From Bradyrhizobium sp. CCGUVB4N (GTDB taxonomy: Bacteria; Pseudomonadota; Alphaproteobacteria; Rhizobiales; Xanthobacteraceae): DNA of 64,000 bases. Shown here piece by piece: positions 33,658 to 41,808 of the stretch. Under the pieces are notes generated by a model, which saw only the letters and a list, made by a program, of their open reading frames with translations, did not search any database and was not told where the DNA came from. A program made the translations under genes and the position numbers. How positions within the stretch are numbered: the first letter of the stretch is position 1; each line of letters begins with the position of its first letter. Location: contig NZ_JANADP010000001.1 in the NCBI RefSeq assembly GCF_024199945.1, positions 744,001 to 808,000 on the forward strand, read 5' to 3'.

Positions 33658-34371
33658 TCAGATCAGCCGCATCCCGCGCAGGCTGGCATGGCCGTTCTTG
33701 CCGACGATGATGTGGTCATGCACGGCAATCCCGAGCGGCTTGGCGATGTCGATGATCGCCTTGGTCATCTGGATATCAGCCTGCGACGGCGAAGGATCGC
33801 CGGAGGGGTGGTTATGCACCAGAATCAGCGCGGTCGCCGAGAGCTCCAGCGCGCGCTTGATCACCTCGCGCGGATAGACCGGGGTGTGGTCGACGGTGCC
33901 GGTCTGCTGTATCTCGTCGGCGATGAGCTGGTTGCGCTTGTCGAGAAAGAGCAGGCGGAATTGCTCCTTGTCGGCGAAGGCCATGCTGGTGCGGCAATAG
34001 GCGATCACCTCGTTCCAGGACGACAGCGCGTTGCGGCTGTTGACCTCGCCCTTGGCGACGCGATGTGCCGCCGCCGCGATCAGCTTGAGCTGGTTGATCG
34101 CGGCTTCGCCGACGCCGTCGACCTCGCGCAACCGCGCCACCGGCGCATGGACGACTTCGGCGAACGAGCCGAAGGTCTTGATCAGCGTCTTTGCCAGCGG
34201 TTTGGTGTCGCGCCGGGGCAGCGCCGGAAACAGTGCCATTTCCAACAGCTCGTAGTCGCTGAGCGCATCCGCGCCGGCGGTGTAGAAGCGCTCGCGCAGC
34301 CGCTCGCGATGGCCGAGATAATGCGGCGTCTCTTCGGGCGTGCTGTCGTCAGGCTTGGCTTTGGCGGGCAT
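33658..34371 (-). CDS. radC: RadC-family JAB-domain protein
   Basis: A 237-residue protein with an N-terminal helix-hairpin-helix region ([18 protein letters not shown]) and a C-terminal JAB domain with [14 protein letters not shown], the full JAMM metal motif. Despite the name, a role in DNA repair is not established. The start is uncertain: ATGs at 34371, 34383 and 34410 are in frame and none has a clear SD; I use 34371. The map gene, often close to radC in rhizobia, is 5.6 kb away here. Confidence 0.9.
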   Translation of the reverse strand: MPAKAKPDDSTPEETPHYLGHRERLRERFYTAGADALSDYELLEMALFPALPRRDTKPLAKTLIKTFGSFAEVVHAPVARLREVDGVGEAAINQLKLIAAAAHRVAKGEVNSRNALSSWNEVIAYCRTSMAFADKEQFRLLFLDKRNQLIADEIQQTGTVDHTPVYPREVIKRALELSATALILVHNHPSGDPSPSQADIQMTKAIIDIAKPLGIAVHDHIIVGKNGHASLRGMRLI

Positions 34372-34469
34372 CGGCACAACCATGCCGTACGCGGCGCGTT
34401 TTGCAACCATGAAGTGTCGGGACGTCCTGCGGGCGGTTTCGCTGCCGCCCGCAGGAGGCGCCATCCAGC

Positions 34470-34856
34470 CTACGCCGTCAGGCCGCCCGGCGGCGTGCAG
34501 ATTTCGACCAGCACGTCGCCCGGCGCGTTGCAGTAGAAATGCGGCACGCGCGCGCCGCCGCCGCGGTCCATGAAGGCGATCCGACCCGGGTTCAGGCCTG
34601 CGGCCGTCAGCTCGGCATGCTTGGCCTCGACCTCGCTCACCTCGTCATAATAGAACCCGATGTGGAAGTTGGCGGGATAGTCGGCCGCCTCGCCTGTCTT
34701 GCCGCGCATCACGGTGAGGACGAAATCCTCCTTGTTGCGCAGGACGACGAGCGCGTCGCCGCGCCCCGCGTAGAGCGTGAAGCCGAAGAAGCGCTCGAAG
34801 AAGGCGGCAAGGGTCGCCACGTCCGACGTCGCCAGGTTGAGATGTTGCAGTCGCAT
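34470..34856 (-). CDS. VOC-family protein (glyoxalase/dioxygenase-like)
   Basis: A 128-residue single VOC unit pair beginning [20 protein letters not shown], with candidate metal ligands His5, His70 region ([10 protein letters not shown]) and Glu near [10 protein letters not shown]. The ATG at 34856 has GGAG 8 nt upstream. It is alone, 98 bp from radC. Substrate unknown. Confidence 0.88.
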   Translation of the reverse strand: MRLQHLNLATSDVATLAAFFERFFGFTLYAGRGDALVVLRNKEDFVLTVMRGKTGEAADYPANFHIGFYYDEVSEVEAKHAELTAAGLNPGRIAFMDRGGGARVPHFYCNAPGDVLVEICTPPGGLTA

Positions 34857-35106
34857 AGCTCTGTCTCCGTTCAAGGTGAAAGAACGGACGAGGCGAGATC
34901 CACGCTGAGGCGGCGGCCGGGTTGACACGGTGACACGACACGCCGGTCAGCGTGACGATCGCGTCACTCTGTCCGGCCGTGGGTCCACCCGTGAAGACGG
35001 TGGCAGAATTCCTGGACGATCAGGAACAGGCCGGGCTTACCAATCCGGCCATGCCTTTTTCGGCGCGCCCTGCGTAGCAAAGATCGCGCGGAGCGGCAAC
35101 GACGGT

Positions 35107-35961
35107 TCAACGGTCGCGCTTCAACCCCGGCACCAGCGCAGCCAGCCGGTCCTTGATCGGACGCCCGAACACGGGCCCGCCCATGCCGCCGGGCGGCGGC
35201 CCCGGTGGCGGTCCGCCGTGCATGCCGGGCGGCGGTGGCGGCGGGCCCGCACGTCCGACCGTCGCCTCTGCGCGGCGATCGACGCCGAGCGTCAATGTCG
35301 CGACGTAGCGGTCGCGCTCCTCCTTCACCGCGCAGAAGGCGCGATGCTCGGGATCGGAGCGCTCGATGACGTGGTCGTTGGCATTGATCACCATGCGTTG
35401 CCGTGCGCGGCCGCCGTAGTCGGGGACGTTGGTATAGATGAACTCGTTGAGCGCATCCGGCAGGAAGGTCTGCCCGGTCAGCACGGTCCGGTCGCGGAGA
35501 AAAACCTTGAAATGAATGTGGGTGGTGCGGCCGTCATACCAGCCGGGATAGATGGTGTTGAACGTCACCCAGCCGGCGCCGTCGGTCGTTTGCGTGCCGC
35601 GCAGGAACGTCTGGCCGGTCGCATCGACATTGTGGTCGTCGCTCTGGCCGGCGAAGGCCGAATAGAGCCCCTTCGCGTCGCAGTGCCAGATGTCGATCCG
35701 CGCGTCGTGGATCGCCGTGCACGATCCGGCATCGATCACCCGTAGCCGCAAGGTCAGCGGCACCCCGGGCCTGCCCTCGGCGATGTCGGATCGCACGAGT
35801 TTCGGGTCGGAATAGAACGGCCCTTCCTCCGCCTGCGGCGTCAGGATGCAGGCGGGCTGGGCGTCCGCGGCAACGGGCGCAGCGTCCGCGCGGCCGGGCA
35901 ACAGGCCCGCGGCACTGGCCGACACAAACCCGAGAAAGCCGCGGCGCGTCGATGTGCTCAC
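35107..35961 (-). CDS. Tat-exported intradiol ring-cleavage dioxygenase-like protein
   Basis: A 284-residue protein. It begins with a Tat signal (STRRGFLGFVSASAAGLL), followed by an intradiol dioxygenase fold: DIWHCDAKGLYS, FNTIYPGWYDGRTTHIHFKV with the Tyr and His ligands of non-haem Fe(III), and a second tyrosine upstream. The last ~40 residues are Pro/Gly-rich (GPPPPPPGMHGGPPPGPPPG). GTG at 35961 was chosen because AGGAGAG lies just before it. Family members cleave catechols, normally in the cytoplasm; export is unusual but known for this subgroup. Confidence 0.88.
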   Translation of the reverse strand: MSTSTRRGFLGFVSASAAGLLPGRADAAPVAADAQPACILTPQAEEGPFYSDPKLVRSDIAEGRPGVPLTLRLRVIDAGSCTAIHDARIDIWHCDAKGLYSAFAGQSDDHNVDATGQTFLRGTQTTDGAGWVTFNTIYPGWYDGRTTHIHFKVFLRDRTVLTGQTFLPDALNEFIYTNVPDYGGRARQRMVINANDHVIERSDPEHRAFCAVKEERDRYVATLTLGVDRRAEATVGRAGPPPPPPGMHGGPPPGPPPGGMGGPVFGRPIKDRLAALVPGLKRDR

Positions 35962-36040
35962 TCCGTCTCTCCTGTCTGCTTGACGAGAGATCGTCATCGG
36001 GAAACAGGATGGCAAGATCAGGCTTTGAAGATGGCGACAA

Positions 36041-36979
36041 TCAGCCCCGTGGTTTCTGATCATGTCGCGCGGGCAGCGTGACGATGACCACCCCGGCGAG
36101 AATGAGCGCCATTCCGGCGAGAATTGACCAGGTGAAGCTCTCGCCGAGCAGGGTTGTGCCGAGCATCACCGCGAAACCCGCCCGCAGATAACTCCCGCTG
36201 GTGGTGCCGAGTGGGCCGATCGTGCGGATCAGCCGGAAATAGATCACCATCGCGAGCGCCGTGCAGACCACGGCCAGTGCGATGACAGCTACGATCGCCT
36301 GCGCTTGGGGCGGCGCCAGCAGCCATGGTCGCTCGAGGATCGCGGCCGCAGGCAGCATCAGGATTGCGGCGCAGCTCATGGCGCCTGCCGCCGTGACGAT
36401 CGCAGGAAGCCTTGTGAACCGTTGTCCCCAGATCGGCGCGAGCGCGTAGCAAAGGCTCGCCCCGAGCACGGCCGCCTGCGCCAGCGGTGCGGCGGTGCCG
36501 ATTCCGGACAGCGCGTCGATCCCCACGGTCACGGCGACGCCGGCAAGGCCGAGAGCGACGCCTGCGATCTTGCGGCCGCTGATCGCCTGTCGCCCGCGCT
36601 CTGTCATCAAGGCGATCGCAAGCACGAACATCGGCGGCGTCGCATTGAGCACGCCGGCGAGGCCGCTGGTGATATGCGCCTCGCCCCAGCTGATCAGGGT
36701 GAATGGCAGCGCGCTTTGCAGCACGCCCTGCACGAGAAACGCAGCCCAGACCGATCCCCGGCGAGGAAGTGCGTGCCCCTGCGCCGTCGCAATGAGAAGG
36801 AGAAGAGCTGCCGCGAGGGTCACGCGTGCCGCAACCATCGTGAACGGCGGAATCGCGGGGATCGCCACCTTGATCAGCGTGAACGAGCTTCCCCAGATCA
36901 GCGAGAGCAGCAGCAACAGGGCGATCTCGCAGGCGAGGGTACCTTGGTCCGATGTTGCCTGTTCGGCCTGCGTGCTCAT
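36041..36979 (-). CDS. EamA-family (DMT superfamily) exporter
   Basis: A 312-residue protein with ten predicted membrane helices in two EamA repeats (first from LLLLLSLIWGSSFTLIKVAI, second from QAAVLGASLCYALAPIW). Members export amino acids or other small metabolites. AAGGAG lies 9 nt before the ATG at 36979. It is monocistronic and divergent from the AdaA-like gene. The substrate cannot be told. Confidence 0.88.
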   Translation of the reverse strand: MSTQAEQATSDQGTLACEIALLLLLSLIWGSSFTLIKVAIPAIPPFTMVAARVTLAAALLLLIATAQGHALPRRGSVWAAFLVQGVLQSALPFTLISWGEAHITSGLAGVLNATPPMFVLAIALMTERGRQAISGRKIAGVALGLAGVAVTVGIDALSGIGTAAPLAQAAVLGASLCYALAPIWGQRFTRLPAIVTAAGAMSCAAILMLPAAAILERPWLLAPPQAQAIVAVIALAVVCTALAMVIYFRLIRTIGPLGTTSGSYLRAGFAVMLGTTLLGESFTWSILAGMALILAGVVIVTLPARHDQKPRG

Positions 36980-37111
36980 GCGGTGTGCTCCTTGATTTGC
37001 CGGCAGCATGATCAGGAAGCCGCGGCGCGGGCTGGCCGAATTCGGACCTCATCGTCCGATCGAGTCCGATTTCAGCTACTCGGCGGGCCGCATCGAAACT
37101 ATCCTCGCGGC

Positions 37112-37708
37112 ATGATGACGAGCCCGGCGCAACGGCAAACCCTGCCACCGCATCTCGACTGGGAGACCTGCGACCGGGCGCGGCTGGCACGTGCGCGGGA
37201 TTTCGACGGCCTGTTTTTCTCCGGTGTTCGCTCGACGCGCATCTATTGCCGGCCGGTCTGTCCGGTTCGGCCGGCGCGCTCGGAGAATGTCACCTTCTAC
37301 GCGACGGCAGCCGCGGCCGAGCGGGCCGGCTTCCGTCCCTGCCTGCGCTGCCGGCCGGAAACCGCGCCGGGTTCTCCGGCCTGGCTGGGGACGGCCACCA
37401 CCGTCGCCCGCGGGATGCGGCTGATCGACGATGGCTTTCTCGATCGCGCCACCATGACGGAACTCGCAGGCGCGCTCGGCGTCGGGCCGCGCCACCTGCT
37501 GCGCCTGTTCCTGCGTCATGCCGGCGCGAGCCCGAGCGATATCGCGGCGACCCGGCGCGTGCAGGAGGCCAAGCGTCTGATCGACCAGACCGAGATGACC
37601 CTGGCGGAGATCGCCTTCGCCGCCGGCTTCGGCAGCGTTCGCCGCTTCAACGATGCCTTTGCCGCGACCTACAGGCGGCCGCCGTCGTCGTTCCCGCGGC
37701 GCCGTTAG
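37112..37708 (+). CDS. AdaA-like protein: Ada zinc domain plus AraC helix-turn-helix
   Basis: A 198-residue protein. The N-domain has the four zinc cysteines of Ada (YCRPVCPVR and PCLRCRPE, with VRSTRIYC before), where the first accepts a methyl group from methyl-phosphotriesters. The C-domain is an AraC HTH pair (TELAGALGVGPRHLLRLF and LAEIAFAAGFGSVRRFNDAF). There is no methyltransferase or AlkA domain, so it matches stand-alone AdaA-type activators of alkylation repair. No repair target gene is adjacent. It could also be a shortened Ada-AlkA fusion. Confidence 0.87.
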   Translation: MMTSPAQRQTLPPHLDWETCDRARLARARDFDGLFFSGVRSTRIYCRPVCPVRPARSENVTFYATAAAAERAGFRPCLRCRPETAPGSPAWLGTATTVARGMRLIDDGFLDRATMTELAGALGVGPRHLLRLFLRHAGASPSDIAATRRVQEAKRLIDQTEMTLAEIAFAAGFGSVRRFNDAFAATYRRPPSSFPRRR

Positions 37709-37826
37709 GGCCTGGCGCCGACGAAAAAAAATCCGCACCGACCGTTTCCTTTGCACCTCCTCGTTCGTCTCTAGCGCTGTGGGCCTCGTCGAGCGGCCAG
37801 CAGGGTTTCCTCAAGGGAGAACATCG

Positions 37827-38267
37827 ATGTCAGAGATCAAAGCCACGCCATCGCGTCGCGCCGTCGTTGCCACCGGCGTGAGTGCCGGCGTCCTGCTTGC
37901 CGCTCAAAGCGTCCCGTCCTACAGCCAGAACAGGAGTTCGAAAATGGAAGCCACCATTCGCACCGGCAGCGACGTCGCCACCCTCGTCAACGTCTTCACG
38001 GTCGAGCCGGACAACCAGCAGAAGCTGGTCCAGCTCCTGAAGGAGGGTACCGAGACCTTCTTCAGCAAGCAGCCCGGATTCATCTCGTCCAGCGTCCACG
38101 CCGGCAAGGAGGGCGGGCGTGCGATCAACTACTCGCAATGGCGAAGTGCTGCGGATATCGAGAATTTCCGCAAGGATCCGAAGTTCGCACCGTATGTCCA
38201 GCGCCTTGTTGCGATCGCGAAGGCCGAGACGATCCTGTGCGAGGTCGTCGAGGTCAATCATGCCTGA
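37827..38267 (+). CDS. Antibiotic-biosynthesis-monooxygenase (ABM) domain protein with export signal
   Basis: A 146-residue protein: a Tat/Sec-like leader (SRRAVVATGVSAGVLLAAQS), then an ABM ferredoxin-like domain (VNVFTVEPDNQQKLVQLLKE, QPGFISSSVHAGKEGGRAIN, YSQWRSAADIENFRKDP). SD AAGGGAGA precedes the ATG at 37827. A second ATG at 37944, codon 40, has its own AGGAG 7 nt upstream and would give a 107-residue protein without the leader. It is followed by an ECF sigma gene 66 bp downstream. Confidence 0.88.
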   Translation: MSEIKATPSRRAVVATGVSAGVLLAAQSVPSYSQNRSSKMEATIRTGSDVATLVNVFTVEPDNQQKLVQLLKEGTETFFSKQPGFISSSVHAGKEGGRAINYSQWRSAADIENFRKDPKFAPYVQRLVAIAKAETILCEVVEVNHA

Positions 38268-38333
38268 CCCTCAGTGGGTGGTATCTCGATTCCGATTGAC
38301 GTATCACGCCTGTCGGCGACGGGGAGAGCCTGC

Positions 38334-39251
38334 TTGACCGACGATGTGACCAGCAACAACTCGGGGGCGGTCCGGGAGACCGCCCAGCAAGCCCTCGACC
38401 GCCTGGCGGTGGAAATGCGGCCGCAGCTGCATCGTTACTGCGCGCGCATGACGGGCTCGGTCATCGACGGCGAGGACGTGCTTCAGGAGGCGCTGCTCAA
38501 GGCCGTCGAGGCGGCGCCGCGGACTGAGCCGCTCGACAATCCGGAAGGCTGGCTGTTTCGCATCGCCCACAATGCCGCGCTGGATTTCTTGCGCCGGCGC
38601 GCGCGCTACAACGCTGCTCACTCCGATGAAGATCTGGACATGATCGCCGCCTTGACCAGCCCCGTGAACGACCGCCAGATCGTGGCTGCGAGCTTGCAGA
38701 CCTTCATGCGGCTGCCGGTGGCGCAGCGGAGTGCGGTGATCCTGCGAGACGTGCTCGGCTATTCCGTCGACGAGGTCTGCACCATCATGGGCGGCAGCAT
38801 TCCCGCCACCAAGGGCGCCCTGCAACGCGGTCGCGTCCGCCTCCGCGAGCTCGCGGAGGAAGCCGATGACATCAGGCCTCCGGAGCTGGACACGGCGGAG
38901 CGCGCCCGCCTGATGCATTATGTCGAGCGCTTCAACGCCCGCGACTTCGATTCCTTGCGCGACATGCTGGCCGACGACGTGCGGCTGGAGATGGTCAACA
39001 GGACACGCCGTACCGGCCGCCACGACGTCGCCGAGTATTTCGGGCGTTACGCGCAGACCAGCCCCTGGCACTGCGTTCCCGGATTCGTCGACCGGCGCCC
39101 TGCGATCATCATGTTCGATCCGCAGGATCCGTCAGGCCCGCCGCGCTACTTCGTGCTCCTCGACTGGGAGAACGGCAGCATCGTCAACATCAGGGATTTT
39201 CTGTTCGCGCACTACGCGATCGAAGGCGCCGAATTGTTCGCGCTGGACTGA
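38334..39251 (+). CDS. ECF sigma factor with C-terminal SnoaL-like domain
   Basis: A 305-residue protein. Region 2 (IDGEDVLQEALLKAVEAAP, then WLFRIAHNAALDFLRRRA) and region 4 (VDEVCTIMGGSIPATKGALQ) are followed by ~120 residues of an NTF2/SnoaL-like domain (YVERFNARDFDSLRDMLADD, then ...PRYFVLLDWENGSIVNIRDF). ECF factors of this build (ECF41/56-like) use the extension instead of a separate anti-sigma factor. The start is TTG at 38334 with GGGGAG 7 nt before it; an upstream GTG at 38274 is less likely. It probably forms an operon with the ABM gene. Confidence 0.9.
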   Translation: MTDDVTSNNSGAVRETAQQALDRLAVEMRPQLHRYCARMTGSVIDGEDVLQEALLKAVEAAPRTEPLDNPEGWLFRIAHNAALDFLRRRARYNAAHSDEDLDMIAALTSPVNDRQIVAASLQTFMRLPVAQRSAVILRDVLGYSVDEVCTIMGGSIPATKGALQRGRVRLRELAEEADDIRPPELDTAERARLMHYVERFNARDFDSLRDMLADDVRLEMVNRTRRTGRHDVAEYFGRYAQTSPWHCVPGFVDRRPAIIMFDPQDPSGPPRYFVLLDWENGSIVNIRDFLFAHYAIEGAELFALD

Positions 39252-39269
39252 CGGCGCGAGGCCGGCAGA

Positions 39270-40088
39270 TCAGCCGATCTGCTTCTCGCCGTGCCGCTCC
39301 GACAGCGTGAAGATCTCGACGCCGGTGGCGGTGACGCCGACCGAGTGCTCGAACTGTGCCGACAGCGAGCGGTCGCGAGTGACCGCGGTCCAGCCGTCGG
39401 AGAGAATCTTCACATGCGGCTTGCCGAGATTGATCATCGGCTCGATGGTGAAGAACATGCCGGGCTTGAGCTGCACGCCTTCGCCGGGCCGGCCGATATG
39501 GATGATGTTCGGCTCGTCGTGGAACATGCGCCCGAGGCCATGGCCGCAGAAATCGCGCACCACGCTCATGCCCTGCGGCTCGACGAAACTCTGGATGGCG
39601 TGGCCGATGTCGCCGGTGGTGGCGCCGGGCTTCACGGCGGCGATGCCGCGCATCATGGCTTCATAGGTCACTTCGATCAGCCGCTCCGCCTTGCGTGCGA
39701 TCGGGCCGACCGCATACATCCGGCTGGAATCGCCGTACCAGCCGTCGACGATGAAGGTGACGTCGATGTTGACGATGTCGCCTTCCTTCAGCGGACGGTC
39801 GCCGGGCATGCCGTGGCAGACCACGTGGTTGAGCGAGGTGCAGGTCGAGTAGCGATAGCCGCGATACATCAGCGTCGCCGGATAGGCGCCGTGGCTGAAG
39901 GCGAACTCGCGGACGAACTCGTCGATGCGGTCGGTCGCAACGCCGGGGCCGACGATGTCGGTGAGCTCGTCGAGGCATTTCGCCACCAGGGCACCCGCCT
40001 TGCGCATGCCGGCAAAGGCGGCCGGCCCATGCAGCTTGATCTGTCCGGTCTTGCGCAGGGAGGTATCGGTGGCTTCGACGTAGCTCAT
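39270..40088 (-). CDS. map: Type I methionine aminopeptidase
   Basis: A 272-residue cytosolic enzyme that removes the initiator methionine. The five metal ligands are visible: NIDVTFIVDGWYGD, GDSSRM, FCGHGLGRMFH, FTIEPM and QFEHSV; the upstream SLNHVVCHGMP carries the catalytic His. The length is normal. It converges with the ECF sigma gene (18-bp gap). Confidence 0.95.
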   Translation of the reverse strand: MSYVEATDTSLRKTGQIKLHGPAAFAGMRKAGALVAKCLDELTDIVGPGVATDRIDEFVREFAFSHGAYPATLMYRGYRYSTCTSLNHVVCHGMPGDRPLKEGDIVNIDVTFIVDGWYGDSSRMYAVGPIARKAERLIEVTYEAMMRGIAAVKPGATTGDIGHAIQSFVEPQGMSVVRDFCGHGLGRMFHDEPNIIHIGRPGEGVQLKPGMFFTIEPMINLGKPHVKILSDGWTAVTRDRSLSAQFEHSVGVTATGVEIFTLSERHGEKQIG

Positions 40089-40176
40089 GCGGGCGCTATC
40101 TTCTGGAATACGGCGGAAGGGCTTGATTTGAGGCCCTAATTTAATGATTGCGGGCCTTCGCGCAAGCTTGGCTGGG

Positions 40177-40230
40177 GCGTTTTCGGGCGAAGTGGGTCCT
40201 GGTTCGCATGAAGAAAGCGCGTCAAAACAA
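40177..40230. repeat. Interspersed repeat, second copy of the 27248 family
   Basis: GCGTTTTCGGGCGAAGTGGG and the ending GCGCGTCAAAACAA match 27248-27303 with few changes. The terminal GTTCCGAC hairpin of the first copy is absent here. It lies in the map/mscS gap. Confidence 0.75.
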
Positions 40231-40262
40231 GGGGCCGACCCGCCATGTGCCCGAAAGCGGTC

Positions 40263-41573
40263 TCAATTCGGGACTTCTACGGTGGTTTCGACCGGCAGCG
40301 CCCCGCCGCGGACGCGGATTTCGCGGACCGGGTAGGGAACCCGAATGCCCTCGCGCTTGAAGGCGTCCCATAGCGACAGCATCACGTCGCTTTTGACGTT
40401 GTCCATGCCGTCGGGGTCCGCGAGCCAGAGGGTCAGCGAGAACTTCATGCCGGCTTCGGCGAACTCGGTCAGGATGCAGTTCGGCGGCTTGCCCTTCTGC
40501 GCGCGCGGATGGGCGGCCGCGGTCTCGATCGCGAGCCTGCAGACCAGCCTGGGATCGGCGTCGTAATTGGTGCCGAAGATGATCTTCACCAGCGTGTTCT
40601 TGTCGGTATAGGTCCAGTTGACGACCTTCTGCGTCACCAGATCCTCGTTCGGCACCAGGAACTCGCGGCCGTCGCCGGCGGCTACGGAAATATAGCGCGT
40701 CTTCATCGCGCTGATGCGCCCGGTGTTGTCGCCGATGGTGACGAGGTCGCCCGGCTTCACCGATTTGTCTGCGAGCAGGATGATTCCGGAGATGAAATTG
40801 GCGACGATCTTCTGCAGGCCGATACCGATGCCGACGCCGACCGCGCCGGAGAACACCGCGAGCGCGGAGAGGTCGATGCCGACCGCGCCGAGCGCGATCA
40901 CGATCGCGATCGAAAGCAGCCCGATGCGGATGATCTTGACCAGCAGCACCTGGACCGACGGCGTCAGGTCGGTCGTCGAGTTGATCTTGCTCTCGGCGAA
41001 ATTGCTGGCGATGTTGGTGAGCCAGAGCGCGATGATCAGGAGCGCGCCGGCCTTGATCACCAGCAGCGGCGTCAAGCGCAAGCCGCCGAGCACGATGGCG
41101 TAGGAATCGAGCAGCTCAACCGTGGTATCGAGCTGGCCGAGGATGGACAGTGCGGCGAAGAACCAGGCCGCAACCGACACCAGCTTGACGAAGAAGGCGT
41201 TGCGCAGCACCGAGGTCACGAGCCGGATCGCGAGCCAGGCGAGCCCGAGCTTGGCGGCGACCATGAGGAGGTAGCTGCGGCTCGGCCAGGTCGCATGATA
41301 CATCACGATGCGGGAGATGATCACGAGCAGGGTGAACACCGCCGTCGAGCCGCTCGCGACCATCACGCGGGCGAACTGGCGAAGCGGCAGCGGCCAGCGC
41401 ATCGCCAGCGAGGTGATGTCGACCCGGTTGCGAATGGCGGCTTCCGCCGCATAGGCGATCCCGGCCGCCGCCAGCATGAGCCCGAACTGCAGGTAGAACC
41501 ATGGCGAGGCGATTTCCGCCCCGACGCTGCGCGCGGTGGTCTGCACGAACTCCATGAAGTCTTTGAGGTCCAT
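40263..41573 (-). CDS. MscS-family mechanosensitive channel
   Basis: A 436-residue protein with about six N-terminal helices, the pore helix LAVFSGAVGVGIGIGLQKIVANFISG, split at its glycine-rich face, and the beta domain (LADKSVKPGDLVTIGDNTG, FLVPNEDLVTQKVVNWTY). It is longer than E. coli MscS because of extra helices, a common subtype. The C-domain ends PYPVREIRVRGG. The ATG at 41573 is chosen as the first with a membrane-proximal N-terminus; upstream sequence is a low-complexity RRDLS-type frame. Confidence 0.9.
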   Translation of the reverse strand: MDLKDFMEFVQTTARSVGAEIASPWFYLQFGLMLAAAGIAYAAEAAIRNRVDITSLAMRWPLPLRQFARVMVASGSTAVFTLLVIISRIVMYHATWPSRSYLLMVAAKLGLAWLAIRLVTSVLRNAFFVKLVSVAAWFFAALSILGQLDTTVELLDSYAIVLGGLRLTPLLVIKAGALLIIALWLTNIASNFAESKINSTTDLTPSVQVLLVKIIRIGLLSIAIVIALGAVGIDLSALAVFSGAVGVGIGIGLQKIVANFISGIILLADKSVKPGDLVTIGDNTGRISAMKTRYISVAAGDGREFLVPNEDLVTQKVVNWTYTDKNTLVKIIFGTNYDADPRLVCRLAIETAAAHPRAQKGKPPNCILTEFAEAGMKFSLTLWLADPDGMDNVKSDVMLSLWDAFKREGIRVPYPVREIRVRGGALPVETTVEVPN

Positions 41574-41808
41574 CGGGCAAGTCTCGTTGGAAAGGTCGCG
41601 TCGGGACAGGTCTCGTCGGGCGAGGATTTGATTCGAAAGTGCCGCAGAATCCCACAAAGGAAGCGGCCCGGCCATCGATACACCGCGAAGTGAAGCGCGT
41701 TAAGGCCGCAAAATACGGGCAGATTGCCGCGAGCGGGAGAAAATGGGTTGGCGCGCCGGTACGGCGACGATAAGGATGCAATTCCAGCGATTTGAACCCG
41801 GAAGGTGG

